In this document: positions 51,961 to 60,620 of the stretch, in pieces
Layout of the letters: every line of letters begins with the position of its first letter
Numbering within the stretch: the first letter of the stretch is position 1
From: Nocardia pneumoniae NBRC 100136
GTDB taxonomy: Bacteria; Actinomycetota; Actinomycetes; Mycobacteriales; Mycobacteriaceae
Direction of reading: 5' to 3'
Assembly (NCBI RefSeq): GCF_000308755.1
Contig: NZ_BAGF01000059.1
Location: 1-64,000, forward strand
DNA: 64,000 nt
Program-made: the position numbers and the translations under genes
The notes under the pieces: model-generated
What the model saw: only the letters and a program-made list of their open reading frames with translations
Databases searched by the model: none
What the model was told of the DNA's origin: nothing

Positions 51961-51990
51961 CCGCGCCGGGCCTCGTACGGCCCGGCGCGG
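51961..51990 (+). terminator. terminator hairpin after the undecad-repeat gene
   Basis: CCGCGCCGGGCC (51961-51972) pairs perfectly with GGCCCGGCGCGG (51979-51990) over a 6-nt loop, 16 bp after the stop. The following 170 bp hold nothing recognised. Confidence 0.75.
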
Positions 51991-52164
51991 ACTTTGGGCT
52001 CCCTCCGTCCGTGCCGGTTCTGCGGCTGCGTCGGCCTTCGCAGACTCCCCGCGACGACGGCTGGTCGCACTCTCGCACGGGCGGGCGCTGGGCGGCTCCT
52101 CGCCGACGGCACTCTCGCGGCTGCCTCAGCTGCGTCGGCCTACCTCTCCCGCCGAAGACGCCCA

Positions 52165-52554
52165 TCAGGCGGTTTCGTCGTAGCCGGGCGCGATATCGGC
52201 CAGCGCGGCGTCCAGCGAACCGACGCGATGGAATCCCGCGGCGAGGCCGGTGATCTCGATGGCCCGGTCCACCGAGCGCACCTCGGTGATCAGGACGATG
52301 CGGCGACGTGCTCGCGCGGCTTCGGCTTGCGCCTCGACCAGGACGGTCAGGCCCGCCGCCGCGAGGAACGTGACCGGCGACAGGTCGAGCACGAGGGTCC
52401 TTGTGCGGCAGAGTGATCCGCGGGTCAGCTCGGCGCGCAGCCGGGGCGCGGTCGCGAGATCGATCTCCCCGACCACCATCAGCAGCGTCACGTCGCGGCG
52501 CGGGCGGCACACCGAAAACCGAAGCGGGTCAGTCCGTTCGATGTGACGGGACAT
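52165..52554 (-). CDS. STAS-domain (anti-sigma factor antagonist-like) protein lacking the phospho-site
   Basis: A 129-residue single STAS domain. Core strands are DVTLLMVVGEIDLATAPRLRAEL and RTLVLDLSPVTFLAAAGLTVLVEA. In SpoIIAA-like antagonists the latter segment is DSSGL-like with a phosphorylatable Ser or Thr; here residues 65-67 are AAA. It may therefore act constitutively or only as a scaffold. ATG 52554 follows AGGAG by 8 nt. No anti-sigma factor or sigma gene is adjacent. Confidence 0.8.
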   Translation of the reverse strand: MSRHIERTDPLRFSVCRPRRDVTLLMVVGEIDLATAPRLRAELTRGSLCRTRTLVLDLSPVTFLAAAGLTVLVEAQAEAARARRRIVLITEVRSVDRAIEITGLAAGFHRVGSLDAALADIAPGYDETA

Positions 52555-52663
52555 GCACTGACTCCTGGCCGGACGCTGGGCACTGCACAGACCATGTGTT
52601 TCCAGTGAAGCACTGCGCGATGGGTCTGTACAGGCACGCCGCGGATGGACGCGGCGGCGCGGG

Positions 52664-53494
52664 TCATGACGTGTTCGCACTGCCTCCGCACGAAATCGTC
52701 ACCGCTTCACCATTGAAGTGGCGGCCGTGCTCGGAGACCAGCAGCAGCACGGCCTCGGCCACTTCGGCGGGCTGGATCAGATCCGCGTTCGGCGGGCCGG
52801 ATTCGATGATCGCCATCCAGTCCTCCTTGGTGGGGTTCTCCTTGTCCGGCACCATGAGCCGCCAGGTGGCGGGGTTCTGGATCATGTCGGTGTCCACGCC
52901 GGAGGGCAGCAGCGCGTTCACCGTGATGCCGTAGGAGGCCACCTCCAGCGACAGCGATTTCACCAGGCCGAGCACGCCCCACTTGGTGGCCGCGTAGTGC
53001 CCGGCGTTGCGCACGCCCATCTTGGCCACGATGGAAGAGGTGGCGATGACGCGGCCCCAGCGGCGCTCGATCATGTGCGGCACCACCGCTCGGAAGCTGT
53101 GGAATACCCCGGTCAGGTTGGTGTCGATCATGTCCCGCCACATCTGCTCGTCCATCTCGGCGATGGGCGAGTTGGACGCGATGCCCGCGTTGGCGATCAA
53201 AATGTCGATGCGATCGAATTCCTCGATTGCGCGCTCGGCCACCGAGCACATCTGCTCGAGGCTGCGGACGTCGGCCCGCACGGCGATACAGCGGCGGCCG
53301 GTCCGCGCGACCAGCTCCGCGGTCTCGGCGAGATCGTCTGGGGTGCTCAGCGCGTAGGGCAGGCCGGGCACCGGTGCGGCGATATCGCACACCACGATGT
53401 CGGCACCCGCGCCGGCGAGCGCCAGCGCATGCGCGCGGCCTTGTCCGCGGGCGCCCCCGGTGATCACCGCCACCCTGCCGTCGAGATTCCCCAT
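52664..53494 (-). CDS. mycofactocin-coupled SDR-family oxidoreductase
   Basis: A 276-residue short-chain dehydrogenase. The cofactor loop is GGARGQGRAHALALAGAGADIVVCD, with NAGIAS and the catalytic Ser / Tyr-Ala-Ala-Thr-Lys set (ATSSIVAKMG, HYAATKWG). The insert after the second strand (PVPGLPYALSTPDDLAETAELV) is typical of the mycofactocin-associated SDR branch (carveol dehydrogenase-like), where bound NAD is re-oxidised by mycofactocin. The alcohol substrate is unknown. It is a single gene. Confidence 0.85.
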   Translation of the reverse strand: MGNLDGRVAVITGGARGQGRAHALALAGAGADIVVCDIAAPVPGLPYALSTPDDLAETAELVARTGRRCIAVRADVRSLEQMCSVAERAIEEFDRIDILIANAGIASNSPIAEMDEQMWRDMIDTNLTGVFHSFRAVVPHMIERRWGRVIATSSIVAKMGVRNAGHYAATKWGVLGLVKSLSLEVASYGITVNALLPSGVDTDMIQNPATWRLMVPDKENPTKEDWMAIIESGPPNADLIQPAEVAEAVLLLVSEHGRHFNGEAVTISCGGSANTS

Positions 53495-54016
53495 GTCGGG
53501 CCCCTCATCAGTCGATGCCTGCTTCGGCCGCCACCCATCGTGTCACGCGCGGGCGCGGGCGGCGGCCGATTTTCGGTCTGCGCCGCGGCGATCGAGCCGG
53601 GGACGCGTCTGCGGTTCCCCTTCGCACCTCGACATCGCTCTCGGGCGGACACCAGCACCGGCGGTACGCGGAAAATCGCGGCTCCGATACCGGCGAATTC
53701 CCACGAATGGGTACCTGAAACGGGATGCGCCGTCCACCATCGGTCCGGGCCCGATCACCGGACCGCACGGCATCGGCAGGGGCGGTGCGTCGAAATCCAT
53801 AGGCGCAGTGGAACAATGCGTATCGTCCCCACTCCGGAGCGGGCACGGCCAGGGCACGGGTGAACCGACCCGACTGCGGCGGGGACAGCACGTGCAACCC
53901 CTCCGACCCGGCCCAGTGACGAGGTGAGTGCGAGTACGCTGCGCCCCGGGACGACCGTGCCTGGCGTGTCGTTCCGGGGCGCGGTCCAGCGCATCCACCA
54001 TGGTTCCTGGAGCTCG
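53495..54016. other. 521-bp region without a supported gene
   Basis: Frames exist on both strands but show no family features. A GTG-started extension of the next small gene reaches back to 53924, but it is low in coding character. Promoters of the divergent SDR and the small plus-strand gene should lie here. Confidence 0.35.
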
Positions 54017-54259
54017 ATGACCGATTGTGAGTACCTTGGCGTGAATCTCGACCGACAGCTCGGCGTCACATCGCCCGAGCACGACTTCCCGACCGAGCAC
54101 GATTGCGCGGTGGCCGACCGGATCGCCAGCCAGCGGCTACGCAGGCTGATCCATACGGCTGTCGGCCTTTCCGACGACTCCATCGATTTGCTGACCACCA
54201 TGACCGGGCGCCTGCGCGCCGCCGAGGGCATGCTCCCGCGCGACCCGCTCGAGGACTGA
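54017..54259 (+). CDS. small uncharacterised protein
   Basis: An 80-residue hydrophilic protein counted from ATG 54017, which has GGAG 5 nt upstream. The C-terminal half is helical (ADRIASQRLRRLIHTAVGLSDDSIDLLTTMTGRL). No domain was recognised. It precedes the methyltransferase by 82 bp, across an operator-like repeat. Confidence 0.4.
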   Translation: MTDCEYLGVNLDRQLGVTSPEHDFPTEHDCAVADRIASQRLRRLIHTAVGLSDDSIDLLTTMTGRLRAAEGMLPRDPLED

Positions 54260-54283
54260 GGAGGACCCGGCCGCCGATGTCGG

Positions 54284-54313
54284 TTGCCAAAGCGGCAACT
54301 ATATTTGCCGCTT
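54284..54313. promoter_or_regulatory. overlapping inverted repeats upstream of the methyltransferase
   Basis: AAGCGGCAA (54290-54298) and TTGCCGCTT (54305-54313) form a perfect 9-bp inverted repeat around CTATAT. A further TTGCC at 54284 makes a second dyad with the first GGCAA. The AT-rich centre may coincide with the -10 region. This looks like an operator of a MarR/TetR-type regulator. Confidence 0.65.
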
Positions 54314-54341
54314 ATCGGCCATCCGGTGGATCGTGGGTTCC

Positions 54342-54998
54342 ATGAAATCCACACACCACCATGCGGACGGCCCGACACCGACGACGGTCGAGTACTGGGA
54401 GACCTTCTACTCCGAGCGCGAGCGGGTCTGGTCGGGACGGCCGAACGTCCTGCTCGTGCGGGAGATCGAAGCGATCGCACCGGGTTCGGCGCTGGATCTG
54501 GGTTGCGCCGAGGGCGCCGACGCGATCTGGCTGGCCGAGCGGGGCTGGCAAGTCACCGCCGTCGACGTCTCGGAGACCGCGCTCGGCCGCGCGCGGGCCG
54601 AGGCGCGGCGGCAAGGGTTGTCGGATCGGATCGATTGGCAGCGGCACGATCTCGCGGAGAGCTTCCCGCCCGGGCGCTTCGATCTCGTCACGGCGCAGTA
54701 CCTCCACTCACCAGCCGCTCGGGACGGTGAACGGACGAGCATTCTGCGCCGCGCGGCCGATGCGGTGGCGCCGGGCGGGCTGCTGTTGATCGTCGGGCAC
54801 GCGGATTGGCCGAGTTGGGTGGTGGAGCCGCCCTTCGACGTGGCCTTTCCGACCACCGCCGAGGTGCGCGCCGGACTGGCGTTGGACCCCGCCGAATGGC
54901 AGGTGGAGGTCGAGGAAGTCGTCGAGCGGGAACAAGCCGGGCCGGAGGGACAACCGGGCACCAGAAAAGACAACATCCTGCGAATTCGCCGTCGCTGA
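54342..54998 (+). CDS. class I SAM-dependent methyltransferase
   Basis: A 218-residue methyltransferase. Motif I is ALDLGCAEGAD (residues 50-60), the acidic motif II is VTAVDVSETAL, followed by RIDWQRHDLAE and FDLVTAQYLHSP. This tehB/UbiE-like layout methylates a small molecule or a metal(loid). ATG 54342 is used; GTG 54333 is in frame. Its promoter holds a strong inverted repeat, so it is probably induced by its substrate. It lies just outside the polyketide cluster and could be a tailoring or a resistance enzyme. Confidence 0.8.
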   Translation: MKSTHHHADGPTPTTVEYWETFYSERERVWSGRPNVLLVREIEAIAPGSALDLGCAEGADAIWLAERGWQVTAVDVSETALGRARAEARRQGLSDRIDWQRHDLAESFPPGRFDLVTAQYLHSPAARDGERTSILRRAADAVAPGGLLLIVGHADWPSWVVEPPFDVAFPTTAEVRAGLALDPAEWQVEVEEVVEREQAGPEGQPGTRKDNILRIRRR

Positions 54999-55196
54999 CG
55001 GTTCCGCAAATCGCACGCGAATCTCCTTGCGGCAGAGGGAAATTCAACGAATGACCGCGCCGAATTAACTCCGATATAACCCAGTTTTCATCGCTTCGAT
55101 ACGGGTCTCTCGATATCGTTGACCATACCTACAGCGCGGTGGGAATTGAGAATCTCACGTCGGTCGGGGGGAATGTCGCCCGTAGGAGAGCTCCCG

Positions 55197-56066
55197 ATGA
55201 AGTATCCAGTGTGCGCTCGCGTGTTAGGTCCATTGACGCTCGCTCTCAACAATCACAACGCAACGCCGACCGCGCAGAAGCAGCGGCAGTTGCTGGCTTT
55301 ACTCCTGGTCAGGCATGACACCGTTGTCCCGGTGACCACGCTGATCGAAGAATTATGGAACGACGATCCGCCGCGCAGCGCGGTCACGGTCGTGCAGACC
55401 TATGTGCTGGGAATTCGGAAGAAGATGGCCGAACAGCTCGGTATAGGACAGGCGGAGGTGGCCGAACGTTTTCTCCGTACCCGCAGCAAGGGCTATTCGT
55501 TCGATGTGAAGGATTGCGTTTTCGATCTGCGCGACTATCAGTCCATGTCCGCGGCGGCCCGGTGTGCCGCCAAGACCGGCGACGACCAGCGCGCGGTGGA
55601 TCTGTTCAGCGCGGCGGAGGCGCTGTGGAGCGGTCCGGCGCTGGTCGACGTGGAGGGCGGCATCCCGCTCGCCGCGGAGATATCGCACCTGGACCACCTG
55701 CGCCTGGCCAACATCGAGCTGCGGGTGGAGGCGGAGCTGCGCCTGGGCAGGCACCGCGAGGTGTGCCCCGACCTGGCGCGGCTGACCATGCAGCACCCGC
55801 TGCACGAGCGGTTGCAGGCCTACTACATGTTCGCCCTGTGCCGGTCCGGCCAGCGCGCCCGCGCCTTGGCCTCCTACCAGCAGTTCAGCCGGTCGATGCA
55901 GCGGGAGCTGGGCCTCGACCCGTGCCAGAAGCTGCAGAAGCTGCACCGGGACATCCTGGCCGCCTCCGACGTCTCGGTGAGCGCGATGCTGAACAGCCGC
56001 CACGCCGGCTACCTGATCGGGTGGCACTCCCCCGAGTTCAGCACCGCCTCCGCCGAGACCGCCTGA
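55197..56066 (+). CDS. SARP-family transcriptional activator, TTA-rich start
   Basis: A 289-residue SARP: an N-terminal OmpR-like winged helix (LGPLTLALNNHNATPTAQKQ, LIEELWNDDPPRSAVTVVQTYV, RTRSKGYSF) and a BTAD domain (YQSMSAAARCAAKTGDDQRAVDLFSAAEALWSG, then HPLHERLQAYYMFALCRSGQRARALASYQQF). It is the pathway activator expected for an aromatic polyketide cluster. ATG 55197 follows AGGAG by 8 nt. Three TTA codons lie in the first 55 codons (55224, 55299, 55353), and the 5' part is less GC-rich. In high-GC actinobacteria TTA codons often put regulators under bldA-type control. Confidence 0.9.
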   Translation: MKYPVCARVLGPLTLALNNHNATPTAQKQRQLLALLLVRHDTVVPVTTLIEELWNDDPPRSAVTVVQTYVLGIRKKMAEQLGIGQAEVAERFLRTRSKGYSFDVKDCVFDLRDYQSMSAAARCAAKTGDDQRAVDLFSAAEALWSGPALVDVEGGIPLAAEISHLDHLRLANIELRVEAELRLGRHREVCPDLARLTMQHPLHERLQAYYMFALCRSGQRARALASYQQFSRSMQRELGLDPCQKLQKLHRDILAASDVSVSAMLNSRHAGYLIGWHSPEFSTASAETA

Positions 56067-56100
56067 CCGCGGCAGTCTCCCGGGGCACCGCCGCCCCACC

Positions 56101-57450
56101 TCACCTCCGCCCGAGCAGCTCGTCCACCAGCCCGGTCGTGTGCGTCGCCGCGCGCATGGCCGGGTGGTCGAGCACCTCACGCAGAAAGTCCCGCGTCGTC
56201 GCCACGCGGGCGCCGGAGATCCGGAACTCCTCCAGCGCCCGCCGCATCCGCGCGAGCGCCCGGTCGCGATCCGGCGCCCAGACCACCAGTTTGGCAAGCA
56301 GCGAATCGTAATGCGGCGGTATCGGATAACCGGCGTGCGCGTGGGTGTCGACACGGACGAAAGGACCGCCGGGCGGAGTGAATTCGGCCAGCACTCCCGG
56401 AGCGGGAGCGAATTCGGAGGAGGGATCTTCGGCATTTATCCGGCACTCAATTGCCGCACCGCGCAGGACCATATCCGCCTGAGTGATGCCGAGCGGTTGC
56501 CCGGACGCGATTCGGATCTGTTCGGCGATCAAATCGATGCCCGTCACCATTTCGGTGACCGGATGTTCGACCTGAATTCGGCAGTTCACCTCCATAAAAT
56601 AGTAATTACCGTCCCGATCGACCAGAAATTCCACGGTTCCGGCACCGACATAGCCCGCCTCGAGCACACCGTCTACCGCGGATTTGCCCATCCGCTCGGC
56701 AAGGCCGTCCGGCAGCAGCGGCGCCGGGGATTCCTCGATCAATTTCTGATGCCTGCGCTGCACCGAGCAGTCCCGCTCGCCGAGGTGTATTCCGTTGCCG
56801 TGGCCGTCGCACAGCACCTGGATCTCGACGTGCCTGGCCGCGGCGAGGTACTTCTCCAGGTACACCCGGCTGTCGCCGAACAGCATCCGCGCGGTCGCCC
56901 TGGTCTCCTGGTAGGCCCGCGGGAACGCGGCGCTGTCGTGCACCACCTGCATGCCCCGCCCGCCGCCGCCCGCGGCGGCCTTGATGATCACCGGGTATCC
57001 GATCGAGTCCGCCAGCGCGTGCGCCTCGTCGAGTTCGAGCGGATCGAGGCTGCCGGGCAGCAGCGGCAGTCCCGCCTTCGCCATCAGCGTGCGTGCGGAC
57101 TGCTTGTCACCGAGTTCGGCCATCACGTCGGCGGGCGGGCCGATCAGCGTGACACCCGCCGCGCGGCAGGCGTCCGCGAAATCCGGTGACTCGGAAAGGA
57201 ATCCATAACCGGGATGGATCGCGTCCGCCCCGGTGAGCTCGGCGGCGGCCAACACGGCCGCGGCGTTCAGGTAGCTGCGTTTGGCCGCGGGCGGACCGAT
57301 CTGCACCGCCTCGTCGGCGAATCGCACCACCGCCGAGTCGGCGTCGGCGACCGAGTGCACCGCGACGGTGCGCACACCCAGTTCACGGCACGTGCGCGCG
57401 ACACGCAGCGCGATCTCGCCGCGATTGGCGATCAGAATCTTCTCGAACAT
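56101..57450 (-). CDS. acetyl/propionyl-CoA carboxylase, biotin carboxylase subunit (AccC)
   Basis: A 449-residue biotin carboxylase: start MFEKILIANRGEIALRVART, ATP-grasp loop KAAAGGGGRGMQVV, EKYLAAARHVEIQVLCDG, GERDCSVQRRHQKLIEE, and FMEVNCRIQVEHPVTEMVTGIDL. It stops after the carboxylase domain: no C-terminal biotin-carrier (BCCP) domain is fused, unlike actinobacterial AccA. It carboxylates biotin for the AccDA subunit encoded 12 bp upstream. BCCP must come from elsewhere. Being divergent from the PKS genes, it probably supplies malonyl-CoA. Confidence 0.93.
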   Translation of the reverse strand: MFEKILIANRGEIALRVARTCRELGVRTVAVHSVADADSAVVRFADEAVQIGPPAAKRSYLNAAAVLAAAELTGADAIHPGYGFLSESPDFADACRAAGVTLIGPPADVMAELGDKQSARTLMAKAGLPLLPGSLDPLELDEAHALADSIGYPVIIKAAAGGGGRGMQVVHDSAAFPRAYQETRATARMLFGDSRVYLEKYLAAARHVEIQVLCDGHGNGIHLGERDCSVQRRHQKLIEESPAPLLPDGLAERMGKSAVDGVLEAGYVGAGTVEFLVDRDGNYYFMEVNCRIQVEHPVTEMVTGIDLIAEQIRIASGQPLGITQADMVLRGAAIECRINAEDPSSEFAPAPGVLAEFTPPGGPFVRVDTHAHAGYPIPPHYDSLLAKLVVWAPDRDRALARMRRALEEFRISGARVATTRDFLREVLDHPAMRAATHTTGLVDELLGRR

Positions 57451-57461
57451 GGTCCGGCCTC

Positions 57462-59153
57462 CTATGCCACCGAGCGGACCAGCACCTGCGGCCGCGCACC
57501 GAACCGCCGGAACCGGGCGCGCCGCTCGTCGGCCAGCTCCACGCCGCTGCGTCCGACCAGCTCGCCGAGCGTCGCGGCCAGTGCGCGATACAGCTGGTCG
57601 GCCGCGGCCACGGGGGCGGTACCGACGTCGTCACCCGGCTCCGGCAGCACACCGTCGACCACACCGAGCCGCAGGAGATCCCGTGCGGTCAGCGCGAGCG
57701 CCGCGGCCGCCTTCGGCGCCGCGGCCGGATCGTTCCAAACGATCGCCGCGCAACCCTCGGGACTGATCACCGAGTAGGTCCCGTTCGCGAACATCAGCAC
57801 CCGGTTGGCGACGCCGAGCGCCAGCGCTCCCCCGCTGCCGCCTTCGCCGATGACCACGCTGATCACCGGAACCCGCAGCGCGGACATCAGCCGGATGTTC
57901 TCCGCGATGACGATCGCCTGCCCCTGCTCCTCGGCGGTCGCGCCGGGATAGGCGCCGGGCGTGTCGATCAGGGTGATGACGGGCAGCCCGAGCTTCTCGG
58001 CCAACCGCATCAGCCGCGCGGCCTTGCGATACCCCGCGGGTGTCGGCATGCCGAAGTTGCGTTCCATCAGCTCTTTCGGCTCGTGCCCCTTCTGGTGCCC
58101 GATGACGATCACCGGTTGCGTGCCCAGCCAGGCCGTTCCGCCGACCACCGCGGGGCAGTCGCCCGAGATCCGGTCGCCGCGCAGCTCACGGAACTCGTCG
58201 AAGGCCAGCGCGAAGTAGTCCAGCGCGGTCGGCCGCTGCGGGTCGCGCGCCCGGCGAACCTGGGTCCAGGGATCGTTCTCGGCGAGGCGGTCCGGATCGG
58301 TGATGACGCCCGCGTCCGCGGCGACGAAGCTCTCGGTCGGATCCACCGGCGCCGCGACCCGCAGCAGACCGCCGAGCGCTTGGCGCAGGCCAGCGCGCGG
58401 CACGATCATGTCGATGAGCCCGCGTTCCAGCAGGAATTCGGCGGTCTGGAACTTCGGCGGCAACTCCTGGCGAATGGTCTGCTCGATCACCCGCCGCCCG
58501 GCGAAGCCAAGGCGCGCGCCCGGCTCGGCGATGAGCACGTCGGTGAGGGTGGCGAAGGACGCCGCCACGCCGCCGTAGGTCGGGTCGGTGACCAGGGTGA
58601 CGGTCAGGATGCCCGCGCGGTCCAGCTGTTCCAGCGCCGCGCTGGTCTTGGCCATCTGCATCAGCGACAGTGGGCCCTCCTGCATCCGCGCGCCGCCCGA
58701 GGCCGTGACGATGAGCAGCGGAATACGCTGGGCCAGAGCCGTTTCCGCTGCGGCGGTGATCATCTCGCCGACCGCGGTGCCCAGGCTGCCGCCGAGGAAA
58801 CGGAAATCCATCGCGGCGATCACCACCGGCTGACCTTCGATCGTCGCCCGCGCGCACAGGACCGCGTCGTGCATGCCGGTGCGGGCGCGCGCGGCGGCCA
58901 GCCGCTCGCGGTAGGGCTTGGTGTCGGTGAAGCTCAGCGGGTCGTCGTCGGTCGCGGTGCCGGGCAGCGGCTCGAACCGGCCCTCGTCGGCGAGTTGGGT
59001 GACGCGCTGCTCGGCGGTGATCGGCGTGTGCCTGCCGCATTCGCCGCAGACACCGAGGTCGCGGGCGAATCGCTTGCCGTACAGCGGGATCAGGCAGGCC
59101 GGGCAGAGGACCCAGTCCGCGGCGCCGTCGATGCCGTGTGCTGACTTCATCAC
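57462..59153 (-). CDS. fused acetyl-CoA carboxylase carboxyltransferase beta-alpha (AccD-AccA)
   Basis: A 563-residue fusion. The N-terminus is AccD-like with a four-cysteine zinc ribbon (LCPACLIPLYGKRF, GVCGECGRH) and GGSLGTAVGEMITAAAE. From about residue 280 it continues as AccA (RARDPQRPTALDYFALAFDEFRELRGDR, IGHQKGHEPKELMERNFGM, GAYPGATAEEQGQ, GEGGSGGALALG). It transfers carboxyl from biotin to acetyl-CoA. Start GTG 59153 or ATG 59150, after AGGAG. Such fused ACC genes accompany several aromatic PKS clusters. Confidence 0.92.
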   Translation of the reverse strand: MMKSAHGIDGAADWVLCPACLIPLYGKRFARDLGVCGECGRHTPITAEQRVTQLADEGRFEPLPGTATDDDPLSFTDTKPYRERLAAARARTGMHDAVLCARATIEGQPVVIAAMDFRFLGGSLGTAVGEMITAAAETALAQRIPLLIVTASGGARMQEGPLSLMQMAKTSAALEQLDRAGILTVTLVTDPTYGGVAASFATLTDVLIAEPGARLGFAGRRVIEQTIRQELPPKFQTAEFLLERGLIDMIVPRAGLRQALGGLLRVAAPVDPTESFVAADAGVITDPDRLAENDPWTQVRRARDPQRPTALDYFALAFDEFRELRGDRISGDCPAVVGGTAWLGTQPVIVIGHQKGHEPKELMERNFGMPTPAGYRKAARLMRLAEKLGLPVITLIDTPGAYPGATAEEQGQAIVIAENIRLMSALRVPVISVVIGEGGSGGALALGVANRVLMFANGTYSVISPEGCAAIVWNDPAAAPKAAAALALTARDLLRLGVVDGVLPEPGDDVGTAPVAAADQLYRALAATLGELVGRSGVELADERRARFRRFGARPQVLVRSVA

Positions 59154-59322
59154 GCGTGTCTCCTGTGCTCGGGGAACGGGTGATCGGTCCGGACAGCGCC
59201 GGCCGGGCGATCACAGCGACAGCCTGCGCCCTCCCGCTAAAGAACAACTCGACTCCTCGGCTCGAGCGAGGTTCGAGGACCGGCCCCGATGCTTGGTCGC
59301 ACGATCGAAGGGAGATAACGCC

Positions 59323-59355
59323 ATGAACACCCACGCATCCGGTGGTGCGCGATGA
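59323..59355 (+). CDS. possible 10-residue leader peptide overlapping the KS start
   Basis: ATG 59323, preceded by GAAGGGAGA at good spacing, opens the frame MNTHASGGAR. It stops at TGA 59353-59355, overlapping the KS-alpha ATG (59352) in ATGA. The KS-alpha start itself lacks a strong ribosome site. The mini-ORF may serve to bring ribosomes to KS-alpha by translational coupling. Confidence 0.4.
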   Translation: MNTHASGGAR

Positions 59356-60620
59356 GCCGCCGCGTTGTCGTCACCGGACTCGGCGTCCGCGCGCCCGGTG
59401 GGTCGGGCAAGGACGAGTTCTGGAAGCTGCTGTCCGAAGGCCGCACCGCGACGCGCCGGATTTCGTTCTTCGACGCCTCACCGTACCGGTCCCAGGTCGC
59501 GGGCGAGGCGGATTTCGACCCCGTGCGGGAGGGATTGTCGCCCAGGGAGATCCGGCGCATGGACCGTGCGGTGCAGTTCGCCGTGGTCTGCGCGCGGGAG
59601 GCGGTGGCCGACAGCGGCCTCGACCTCGCGACGGTCGATCCGTACCGGCTCGGCGTGAGTCTCGGCAGTGCGGTGGCCGCGGCCACCAGCCTGGAGCGCG
59701 AATACCTGGTGCTGTCGGACTCCGGAAAGAACTGGCTGGTCGACGAGTCGTATCTCTCGCCGCACATGTTCGACTACATGGTGCCCAGCGTGATGCCCGC
59801 GGAAGTGGCCTGGAGCGTGGGCGCCGAGGGGCCCGTGGCGATGGTCTCCAACGGCTGCACGTCGGGACTGGACTCGGTCGGCCACGCGGTGCAGCTGATC
59901 CGCGAAGGCTCCGCCGACGTCATGCTGGCGGGCGCGTCGGACACTCCGATCACCCCGATCGTGGTGGCCTGCTTCGACGCGATCAAGGCGACCACGCCGC
60001 GCAACGACGAGGCGGAAGTCGCCTCCCGGCCGTTCGACAACTCCCGCAACGGTTTCGTGCTCGCCGAAGGCGCCGCGATGTTCGTGCTCGAGGAGTACGA
60101 GAGCGCCCGCAAGCGCGGCGCGCACATCTACGCCGAGATCTCCGGGTACGCGACCAGGTGCAACGCCTATCACATGACCGGACTGAAGGCCGACGGCCGG
60201 GAGATGGCCGAGGCGATCCGGGTCGCGCTGGACGAATCCAGGATCGACCCGACCGCCGTGCACTACATCAACGCGCACGGCTCCGGGACCAGGCAGAACG
60301 ACCGGCACGAAACCGCGGCGGTGAAGCGCAGTCTCGGCGCGCACGCCTACGCCACGCCGATGAGCTCGATCAAGTCGATGGTCGGGCACTCGCTCGGCGC
60401 GATCGGCTCGGTCGAGATCGCCGCGTCGCTGCTGGCGCTGGAGTACCAGGTGGTGCCGCCGACGGCCAACCTGCACGAGCCGGACCCGGAATGCGATCTC
60501 GACTACGTGCCCTTGGTCGCCCGCGACCACCGGATGGACACGGTGCTCACCGTGGGCAGCGGGTTCGGCGGATTCCAGAGCGCGATGGTGCTGCGCAAGG
60601 CGGAGGCGGTGGCGGCATGA
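59352..60620 (+). CDS. type II PKS ketosynthase, KS-alpha
   Basis: A 422-residue beta-ketoacyl synthase. The active-site cysteine is Cys169 in VSNGCTSGLDSVGHA. The two histidines are in INAHGSGTRQND and SMVGHSLGAIG, and GFGGFQSAMVL is at the end. It extends the polyketide chain on the ACP together with KS-beta. The sequence is a clear member of the aromatic (type II) class rather than FabF, judging by the adjacent CLF and ACP genes. Its ATGA overlap with KS-beta is the standard coupling. Confidence 0.95.
   Translation: MSRRVVVTGLGVRAPGGSGKDEFWKLLSEGRTATRRISFFDASPYRSQVAGEADFDPVREGLSPREIRRMDRAVQFAVVCAREAVADSGLDLATVDPYRLGVSLGSAVAAATSLEREYLVLSDSGKNWLVDESYLSPHMFDYMVPSVMPAEVAWSVGAEGPVAMVSNGCTSGLDSVGHAVQLIREGSADVMLAGASDTPITPIVVACFDAIKATTPRNDEAEVASRPFDNSRNGFVLAEGAAMFVLEEYESARKRGAHIYAEISGYATRCNAYHMTGLKADGREMAEAIRVALDESRIDPTAVHYINAHGSGTRQNDRHETAAVKRSLGAHAYATPMSSIKSMVGHSLGAIGSVEIAASLLALEYQVVPPTANLHEPDPECDLDYVPLVARDHRMDTVLTVGSGFGGFQSAMVLRKAEAVAA

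Noticed and set aside
53755..54480. 241-codon minus-strand frame
   Set aside because: It runs antisense through two plus-strand genes and is Arg/Ser/Pro-rich without motifs.
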